From NCBI GenBank assembly GCA_963807225.1, contig CAWEAD010000005.1, positions 992,001-1,056,000 of the forward strand: a stretch of DNA of 64,000 bases. Reading direction: 5' to 3'. How positions within the stretch are numbered: the first letter of the stretch is position 1; each line of letters starts with the position of its first letter. The notes below the pieces were generated by a model. It was not told the origin of the DNA and searched no databases. It worked only from the letters and a program-made list of their open reading frames with translations. The DNA comes from JAGVGT01 sp963807225. Lineage in GTDB: Bacteria; Desulfobacterota; Desulfobulbia; Desulfobulbales; JAGXFP01. Shown here piece by piece: positions 58,233 to 64,000 of this stretch. A program made the position numbers and the translations under genes.

Positions 58233-60631
58233 TCATTTCTTTACCAGGGCCAGTCTTAAAGAATTGGTCACCACGCAGACTGAGCTGGCGGCCATGGCAC
58301 CGGCGGCGTAGATCGGGGCCAGGTGGCCGGTGGCGGCCAGGGGTAGGGCCAGCAGGTTGTAGAAAAAGGCCCAGAAGAGGTTCTGGCGGATCACTCGGAG
58401 TGCCCGCTGGGCCAGTTTCAGGGCGACAACCAACCGCTTCAGGTCAGGTCTGGTCAGGACCAGGTCGGCGGTTTCCAAGGCGAAATCGGTGGAGCCGGCC
58501 ATGGCGCAGCCCACCGAGGCGGCCGACAGGGCCGGGCCATCGTTGATGCCGTCGCCCACCATCAGCACCTTTTCACCTTTTTCCTCCTGGCGGCCAATCC
58601 ACTCCGCCTTGTCGGCCGGGGTCAGGCGGGCATGGAAGTCCAGCTCCAGTTCCCGGCCCACCGGCTCGGAGGCCTCGGGCAGGTCACCGGTGAGCATCAC
58701 GGTTTTCAGACCCAGACGGCGCAGGGCGGCGAGTGCCGCCATCGTCTCGGGCCGCACCTGATCGGTCAGGAGCAGACAGCCCCGGTATTCGTCGCCCAGG
58801 GCCAGATGCACCTCGGTTTGTTCCCGGCTCTCAATTTCCGGCACGGTGATGCCGGCCTCTGCCAGGAAGCTTCGATTACCGCCTCGCCACACACCTTCGG
58901 GACTTTCCAGGATAAGGCCCCGTCCAGGCACCACCTTGGCCCCTGCGCCGGCCGGGATCGCCAGGCCGCGTCTTTGCGCCTCGGCCAGGATACCCCGGGC
59001 TAGCGGGTGGTTGGCCCCGCTTTCCAGGCGGGCGGCCAGGGCGACCAGTTCATCCTCACTGCCCCGGGCCGGCAGGACCGCCGAGACCACCGGGCGCCCA
59101 GCCGTCAGGGTGCCGGTCTTGTCGAAGGCGGCCAGGGTCAACCGAGCCGCTTTTTTCCAACACATCGCCACCCCGGAAGAGGATGCCCTGCCCGGCCGCC
59201 GCCCCGGTCGCCACCATCACTGCGGTGGGGGTGGCCAGTCCCAGGGCGCAGGGGCAGGCCACCACCAGCACCGAGACGCCGTGCAGCAGGGCGAGATTAA
59301 GCCCGGCCCCGGCCCAGAGCCAGTACGAGAAGGTACCTCCGGCCAGCAGGATGACCAGGGGTACGAACCAGGCGGCCAGCCGGTCGGCCAGGGCCTGAAC
59401 CGGGGCGCGGCGGTTCTGGGCCTCGGCTACCAGCCGGGCCACCCGAGCGACAAAGGATTCGGCCGCCGGCTTCTCCACCTTGACTTTGACCGGCGTGCTC
59501 AGATTGATGGCGCCGCCGATCACCCGGTTGCCCACCTGTTTCAGGACCGGCCGTGATTCGCCGGTGAGCAACGCCTCGTCCACCTCGCTTTCGCCTTCCG
59601 TCAGATGACCGTCCACCGGAAAATGGTCGCCGGGGCGGACCAGGATCAGATCACCGGGCAGGAGGATGGAGCTTTCCACCTCCAGCTGCCCGGCAGCGCT
59701 GATCTTTATCGGCGGTTTTCGGGGCCAGTTGCAGGAGGTGGTCGATGGCTCCGGCCGCCCGATGGCGGGCGCCGCTCTCCAGGAGCCGGCCGAGGAGGAT
59801 CAGGGTGATGATCATGGCGGCGGTGTCGAAGTACACCTCACCGCCGCTGACCATCGCCACCAAACTGTAGCAATAGGCGGCCAGCACCCCCAGGCTGATC
59901 AAGAGGTCCATGCCCGGAGCCCGGTGGCGCAAGCCGCGCCAGGCCCCGGCCAGAAAGGGATAACCGCTGTAGAAGACCACCGGCGTGGTAACCAGGGCGG
60001 AAAGGTACTGCATGAGCTGGCGGCTTTGCTGGTCCATGCCCTTGAAGTAGCCGGCGTATAAGGCCAGCGAGAAACCCATCAGCTGCATGGAGAGGAAGGC
60101 GGCGGTACCGAAGCGCAGGAGCAGCGTCCGCCGTTCCCGGACCTGGGCGGCCTGGGCCGCATCCAGCGAGAAGGGGCGAGGCAGGTAACCGATATTTTTC
60201 AGGGTGGTGCAGAGTCGGGCCGGGGTGATCTTCTCCGGCTCGAAACGGATCCGGGCCCGGTGGTTGGAGTAGTTGACCCGGGCCGAGATGATCCCGGCTT
60301 CCCGGCTCAGCAGGTGTTCGATCAGCCAGATGCAGGTGGCGCAGTGGATGCCGTCCAAGAGCAGCGAGATTTCCACCCCACCCTCGCAGGGTTCGAGATA
60401 TTGGGCCAAATAGGCGTCGGAAAAATCGAGCTCGAAGACCCCCGCCGGCACCCCGCTTTCCTGCCAGTCCCGGCGGTCGTAAAAGTCGTTCAAGCCGGCC
60501 CCGGTGATGATGCGGTAGGCCCCGGCGCAGCCGTGACAACAGAATTGGTGTTCGGCGTCGTTGATCTTCTCGGTCACCAGAGTTCCCGGCGGGATGGGCA
60601 GAGCGCAGTGGTCGCAGGGAGGCAGAGTCAT
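58233..60631 (-). CDS. ccoI: Copper-translocating P-type ATPase CcoI, interrupted by two frameshifts
   Basis: Three successive frames make one enzyme of about 798 residues. Part 1 (60631 to about 59700) has CDHCALP, a Cys-rich zinc-finger-like region (FCCHGCAGAY), the HMA site GIHCATCIW and the first four helices. Part 2 (59679-59056) has the actuator loop (LLTGESRP) and the ion channel CPCALGLATP. Part 3 (59171-58233) has DKTGTLT, the MVGDGINDGPAL hinge and the last helices. The span is 2399 bases, remainder two. Each break fits one extra A: in AAA near 59712 (giving ADKISAAGQLEV) and in AAAAAA at about 59152-59157 (giving LEKAARLTLAAFDKTGT). Homopolymer sequencing errors are the likely cause. 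It supplies copper for the CcoN active site. Confidence 0.85.
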
Positions 60632-60635
60632 CAGG

Positions 60636-61115
60636 CTACAGGTTAATCAGCAATCGGCGGTTGAAGCGGGCGCCGTCCCGGTGCAGGGAGAGATCGCCGG
60701 TGAGGCTGCCGGTCAGCTCCGCCGGCAGTTCCAGGTGATAAACCCCTGCTTCTTCTTCCCGGACGGATAATTCCAGGCGGCGGGCGGTTTGGGTGGCCGA
60801 GTTCTCGTAGAGCACCAGTTCGCCGCGGCAACCGGCTACGGCGCGGTGCACCTTGTTTTCCAGCATGATGTTGAGATGGCGGCCGGTCAGTTCAGTGCGC
60901 ATCACCCAACCGCCACTCTCGGCAGCCCGTTCCTCCAGGGTGGTCTGGTTGTAACGCAGGCCGTGGCTGTAGTAGGCCGGGTCGGTGACCGGGCTGACCT
61001 TTTCATGGGCCTGGATGATCGACCAGGCGGTCACGCCAATGAAGGCGAGACCGATGGTGATGATCAGCAGGGGCCAGGCCCCTGTTCTGCGGTTGGCAAC
61101 ATCAGTCATTTTCAT
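60636..61115 (-). CDS. ccoH: FixH/CcoH family protein
   Basis: The protein of 159 residues has one N-terminal membrane helix (WPLLIITIGLAFIGVTAWSII). The family motif is PVTDPAYYSHGLRYNQT, followed by a periplasmic beta-sandwich (LELSVREEEAGVYHLELP). CcoH/FixH stabilises the assembling cbb3 oxidase. The start overlaps the ccoG stop by one base (TAATG), and the ccoI start follows after 4 bases. Confidence 0.88.
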   Translation of the reverse strand: MKMTDVANRRTGAWPLLIITIGLAFIGVTAWSIIQAHEKVSPVTDPAYYSHGLRYNQTTLEERAAESGGWVMRTELTGRHLNIMLENKVHRAVAGCRGELVLYENSATQTARRLELSVREEEAGVYHLELPAELTGSLTGDLSLHRDGARFNRRLLINL

Positions 61116-62362
61116 TACCTCTTGCTCTTGGCACTTTGCGGGATCTGTGCTCGGCTGGCAAGGAGTTTCTGACCCCGGTCGTCAGTAAGCGTGAAAATGA
61201 CCGCCAGTGGATGATCGGTCGGTTGCGGCGTGACTACGGCCAGCTGTAGGCGTCGGTTCTCGCTACTTTCAAGCCTTATCTCGGTGGGGCCGCTAACCGG
61301 CAAGGGAGTGGAGTCGGTCAGGGTGGCACTGATAGTCAGGGAGATCGTGTGGTCGGTGCGATTGCGCAGGTAGCCGGTGAAAATGGTGACCAACCGGCCG
61401 TCGGCTTGAATAATGGAGCGTGCCTCGGCCGGGCGGCTCACTTTAAAACTGATCGGCGCCAGATGTCCCGCAAAGAAGATCAGGCCGGTGATCAGCCCCA
61501 GGAGAATCAGGGCGATGGCAGTGAGCCGGCTGTCGAGCAGGGTGTGCCAACCTCGGGGGGAATAGCCGAAGGTGTAACCGATGATCCCTTGCTCGCCCCG
61601 GGGCGCCATGACTTTCCGGCAGGCATCCAGGCAGCGGGCGCAGTTGATGCACTCGATCTGGTAGCCCTGGCGGATATCGATATCCATGGGACAGGCGCGG
61701 GTGCAGGCCTTACAATCGATGCAGCGCTCCGCTTCCGCCGGCAGTTCCCGTAGGGTCAAGGTGCCGGGGTGGACAATCACCGTCTGAAAGCGACCGTAAG
61801 GACAGAAATCGCGGCAGAAAAGGCGACGGAGCAGGAGCAGGTCGAAAAAGACCAGGGTCGCCAGGACCAGGGTGGTGCCCAGCGGCCAGAGCCCCAGGTT
61901 GCCATGAGCCAGCAGGGTGAAATACTCTTCCGGCGGCACGAAATACCAGACGAAGCTGGCCCCGGCCAGCAAAGCGAAGCCGAGAAAGAAGAAGATCAGC
62001 AAAAGCCGCCGCCCGGGTGGTCCGGTGATTCGGAAATGTCTGGCGGTCAGCCCGAGGCGGCGGGCCAGCGCCTCGGCCAGGTCGACGAAGGCGGTCTGGG
62101 GGCAGCCCCAGCCGCACCAGACCCGTCCCAAGATCATGGTGATTAACAGGAAGAAGAAGATCCCGCACATCAACAGGAGCCAGAAGAGCAGGAGCTCCTC
62201 GATCCGGAAAGTTAAGCCCGACAGGTACAGGGTCTGGGCCGGGAGATCAATTTCCACCAGCCCGCGGCCGTTGACGCGGACAAAGGGGGTCCCGAACCAG
62301 AGCAGCGCCAGGGTCCACTGGAAGAAATGGCGCCGGGGGGCTATAAGATGGGGTCTGTTCAT
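61115..62362 (-). CDS. ccoG: cbb3 oxidase accessory protein CcoG (FixG)
   Basis: ATG 62362 is chosen over an in-frame TTG at 62383. The protein of 415 residues has about five membrane helices, a membrane-adjacent VWCGWGCPQTAFVD motif and RLFCRDFCPYGRFQ. It has two [4Fe-4S] motifs, CIDCKACTRACPMDIDIR and CINCARCLDACRKVM, and a C-terminal Ig-like FixG domain (ISLTISATLTD). CcoG acts as a cupric reductase in cbb3 assembly. It is the first gene of the ccoGHI-S assembly unit and follows a hairpin that separates it from the structural genes. Confidence 0.92.
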   Translation of the reverse strand: MNRPHLIAPRRHFFQWTLALLWFGTPFVRVNGRGLVEIDLPAQTLYLSGLTFRIEELLLFWLLLMCGIFFFLLITMILGRVWCGWGCPQTAFVDLAEALARRLGLTARHFRITGPPGRRLLLIFFFLGFALLAGASFVWYFVPPEEYFTLLAHGNLGLWPLGTTLVLATLVFFDLLLLRRLFCRDFCPYGRFQTVIVHPGTLTLRELPAEAERCIDCKACTRACPMDIDIRQGYQIECINCARCLDACRKVMAPRGEQGIIGYTFGYSPRGWHTLLDSRLTAIALILLGLITGLIFFAGHLAPISFKVSRPAEARSIIQADGRLVTIFTGYLRNRTDHTISLTISATLTDSTPLPVSGPTEIRLESSENRRLQLAVVTPQPTDHPLAVIFTLTDDRGQKLLASRAQIPQSAKSKR

Positions 62363-62388
62363 GAAACTTATTCGCCGGGGCAAACAAG

Positions 62389-62428
62389 CCGAAGCCGGAA
62401 GCGGCAGACAAACCGCTCCCGGCTTCGG
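62389..62428 (-). terminator. Hairpin between the structural and assembly genes
   Basis: CCGAAGCCGG (62389-62398) pairs with CCGGCTTCGG (62419-62428), with an inner AGCGG/CCGCT stem. No strong T-run follows on the minus strand (CTTGTTTGC). It probably lowers transcription or mRNA stability of the assembly genes relative to ccoNOQP. Confidence 0.6.
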
Positions 62429-62454
62429 TGATGTCCTCCAAAGAAATGGCTATC

Positions 62455-62667
62455 CTACTTCCGTGCCAGGTTGTGCGCCTGCTCGTAGGCCGTCATTTTC
62501 TGCTGGAATTCGGCGTGCGAGCTCCAGCCTGAGAGGATGAAGTAGGCGCTGAAAAGCACCCCCCAGATGATCAGGCCGTAAAAGAGGACATTGAAATAGA
62601 CCGGCGGATTTCGGTGGCGGTCCTTGATGCCGTCGAGGGGCTCCAGAATTTCGTTTTGCTCGGTCAT
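62455..62667 (-). CDS. CcoP-like membrane anchor without haem domains (70 aa)
   Basis: The start at 62667 follows AAAAGGAG. The protein matches only the N-terminal FixP/CcoP segment: LEPLDGIKDRHRNPP, one helix (VLFYGLIIWGVLFSAYFILSGW), then a short periplasmic tail (FQQKMTAYEQAHN). There is no CxxCH haem site, whereas classical CcoP has two cytochrome c domains. One such domain is instead fused to CcoO upstream, so this may be the remaining CcoP anchor. It is co-directional with ccoN-ccoO-ccoQ. Confidence 0.8.
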   Translation of the reverse strand: MTEQNEILEPLDGIKDRHRNPPVYFNVLFYGLIIWGVLFSAYFILSGWSSHAEFQQKMTAYEQAHNLARK

Positions 62668-62707
62668 GAAGTTTCTCCTTTTTAACCGGGGGGATTGGCC
62701 CCCGGGT

Positions 62708-62851
62708 TCAGTCGTCGTCATCCAGCATGCGGTACTTGGGTTTTTCCAGTTTCTTCCTGCGGTCCCTTCGGTAAGTCCGGTAGACGATCACCGCCATGAC
62801 CGCGAAGAGGGTGAAGGTGATCCCCAGGTAAAGCAGGCTGGCCCAATTCAT
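62708..62851 (-). CDS. ccoQ: CcoQ-like small subunit (47 aa)
   Basis: The ATG overlaps the ccoO stop by one base (TGATG). The product has one helix (MNWASLLYLGITFTLFAVMAVIVYRTY), a basic stretch (RRDRRKKLE) and an acidic end KYRMLDDDD. The tail is shared with the CcoS of this cluster (KYRMLDDDE), which is unusual. The position between ccoO and the CcoP-like gene is that of ccoQ, which stabilises the complex. Confidence 0.75.
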   Translation of the reverse strand: MNWASLLYLGITFTLFAVMAVIVYRTYRRDRRKKLEKPKYRMLDDDD

Positions 62852-63714
62852 CAGTGTTGCTTCCGCGACTTGACGAAGTTGACGATTTTCCAGATCCGTT
62901 GCTGCCCCAGGGCGGCAAAGCCCGGCATGCCGCCATCGGGGAAACCGTCGTAAATGATCTGGAAGAGATCGGCGTCGGGCATGTCGAGATCATGAATGTC
63001 CGGTCCGATGTCACCCTGCAGATTCTTGGCGTGGCAGGCGGCACAATTGTCCAGATAGAGCTTTTCGCCCTCCGGCAGTACGGTCTGGTCGTCCAGGAAG
63101 GGGTTGGTCAGTTCGCCGACCACCGTGGTTTGGGCGGCCTGCCGCCAGCCGATGTCGCTGCCCAGCTTCTGCAGATAGGCGACCAGTCCGTCCATCTCGG
63201 TCTTCCCGTTCAATCCCTGAATCTCGGCCTCGGTAAAGGGAAAGTCCAGGACTTCCATCTTCCGCCGGGTATAGGCCGAATCGATCTGGTTCCGGTCAAG
63301 AAAGAGATAGGCAGGCATGTTCGAGCGCGGCACGATATTGGTGGGGTTACGCAGGTGCTGGTAATGCCACTGGTCTGGATACTTGCCGCCGACCCGGGCC
63401 AGGTCGGGGCCGGTGCGCCGGGAGCCCCAGAGATGGGGGCGGTCGTAAACGAACTCGCCGGACTTGGAGTAGTCGCCGTAGCGCAGCACCTCCGCCACCA
63501 GCGGCCGCACCGTCTGGGTATGGCAGTTGTTGCAGCCCTCGCGGATGTAGATGTCGCGACCGGCCAATTGCAGAGCGGTATAGGGCTTTACCGAATCGAT
63601 GCGGTCTGCCTCGGTGTTGACCGTGGCGAAGGGCAGGATCATGGTGACGATGGTGCCGACCAGAATGGCCAGCACCGCCAGAATCAGAAACAGGATCGGA
63701 TTTTTCTCCCACAT
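62851..63714 (-). CDS. ccoO: CcoO fused to a CcoP-like cytochrome c domain
   Basis: The protein has 287 residues. The N-terminal helix (5-30), the haem site CNNCH at 61-65 and TVRPLVAEVLRYGDYSKSGEFVYDRPHLWGSRRTGPDLAR, split over 68-107, identify CcoO. After about residue 205 comes a second cytochrome c domain with CAACH at 224-228 and the axial Met in GGMPGF (Met263), resembling a CcoP domain. Normal CcoO stops before this. With the haem-less CcoP anchor, the complex would have two c-type haems in place of three. The start has GGAGGGAG ahead. It is co-transcribed with ccoN (13 bases upstream). Confidence 0.88.
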   Translation of the reverse strand: MWEKNPILFLILAVLAILVGTIVTMILPFATVNTEADRIDSVKPYTALQLAGRDIYIREGCNNCHTQTVRPLVAEVLRYGDYSKSGEFVYDRPHLWGSRRTGPDLARVGGKYPDQWHYQHLRNPTNIVPRSNMPAYLFLDRNQIDSAYTRRKMEVLDFPFTEAEIQGLNGKTEMDGLVAYLQKLGSDIGWRQAAQTTVVGELTNPFLDDQTVLPEGEKLYLDNCAACHAKNLQGDIGPDIHDLDMPDADLFQIIYDGFPDGGMPGFAALGQQRIWKIVNFVKSRKQH

Positions 63715-63727
63715 GGTCGCTCCCTCC

Positions 63728-64000
63728 TTAGGCTTTGGTCGTGGCTGCGGACAGGGCGGGTTGCCGGTTGCGGGCCGTCATGTAGATGTTGTAGATGAAG
63801 GCTAAAACGCCGACCAGATAGATAATGCCGCTGAAGGCCCGGATCCACCAATAGGGGTACATCTCGATCAGTGTCTCCATGAAGGAGAAGGAGAGCGAGC
63901 CGTCTGCGTTCATGGCGTGCCACATGGAGGCCTGCAGCACCCCGGCGATCCACATTGAAACCGAGTAGACCAGCTGGCCGATCAGTACCATCCAGAAGTG
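63728..64000 (-). CDS. ccoN: CcoN, cbb3 oxidase catalytic subunit (C-terminal part, runs off window end)
   Basis: The last 90 residues are visible: HFWMVLIGQLVYSVSMWIAGVLQ with MWHAMN and FMETLIEMYPYWWIRAFSGIIYLVGVLAFIYNIYMTAR. These match the last two helices of CcoN, the haem b/b3-Cu subunit reducing O2 to water with high affinity. The catalytic histidines and the rest lie outside the window. It is the first visible gene of the ccoN-O-Q-P operon. Confidence 0.9.
   Translation of the reverse strand, partial: HFWMVLIGQLVYSVSMWIAGVLQASMWHAMNADGSLSFSFMETLIEMYPYWWIRAFSGIIYLVGVLAFIYNIYMTARNRQPALSAATTKA

Noticed and set aside
62854..63798. Plus-strand open frame of 314 codons
   Set aside because: Antisense of the CcoO fusion gene with its two CxxCH sites.
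1..64000. CRISPR array or complete insertion sequence
   Set aside because: No regularly spaced identical repeats and no transposase-like reading frame were seen anywhere in the window.

Overview
The window looks like a chromosomal segment of an anaerobic or microaerophilic, diderm member of the former Deltaproteobacteria, most like the Desulfuromonadales/Geobacter side of Desulfobacterota. This is inferred from the gene set (desulfoferrodoxin, rubrerythrin, FprA flavoprotein, many sigma-54 activators, DUF11 surface proteins, DUF1847 and DVU0298-type proteins, cbb3 oxidase) and from the moderately high GC. No rRNA, tRNA, CRISPR array or complete insertion sequence was seen.

Layout. 1-18000 (almost all minus strand) is a cell-surface locus. 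A 7TM histidine kinase and an OmpR-type regulator lie upstream of a run of DUF11-repeat secreted proteins and one very large DUF11/OmpA/beta-barrel protein. An NtrC-type sigma-54 activator and a HAF-repeat lipoprotein with its own sigma-54 promoter follow. The run contains three tandem leader elements of about 152 bp, perfect intercistronic hairpins, and one paralogue shredded by indels. 18138-24303 (plus) is a peroxide/superoxide defence cluster behind a near-consensus sigma-54 promoter with upstream TGTCTCATTTG repeats: small conserved protein, peroxiredoxin, rubredoxin, rubrerythrin, desulfoferrodoxin, ferritin, FprA, then DUF3786, HEAT-type and PAS proteins. 24349-30136 holds mixed genes: two envelope proteins, an old-yellow-enzyme reductase, ferredoxin, a pilin-like protein, DUF2914 and unknowns. 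30600-33383 is a nitrogen module (PII, Amt, outer-membrane barrel). 33946-38494 holds a second sigma-54 activator and an FAD oxidoreductase.

38717-43290 is the most notable pair. EgtD (histidine N-alpha-trimethylation) is followed by an 1131-residue fusion of a molybdopterin/tungstopterin oxidoreductase and a cysteine desulfurase. This matches the architecture of the oxygen-independent metallopterin-dependent ergothioneine synthase known from Caldithrix abyssi. 43291-49900 contains dispersed repeats, an amidohydrolase, RRM and cold-shock RNA-binding proteins, a NYN/cold-shock protein, an MtfA peptidase and two DUF1847 proteins. 50495-55754 (minus) is a complete spermidine operon by the carboxyspermidine route. 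57083-64000 (minus) is the cbb3 oxidase structural and assembly cluster, in which the CcoP cytochrome domain appears to have moved onto CcoO.

Several conserved genes (DUF11 at 2647, DUF3786, amt, ccoI) carry apparent frameshifts whose net effect is always one extra base per break. Two of them lie in A runs. This looks more like sequence error than gene decay.
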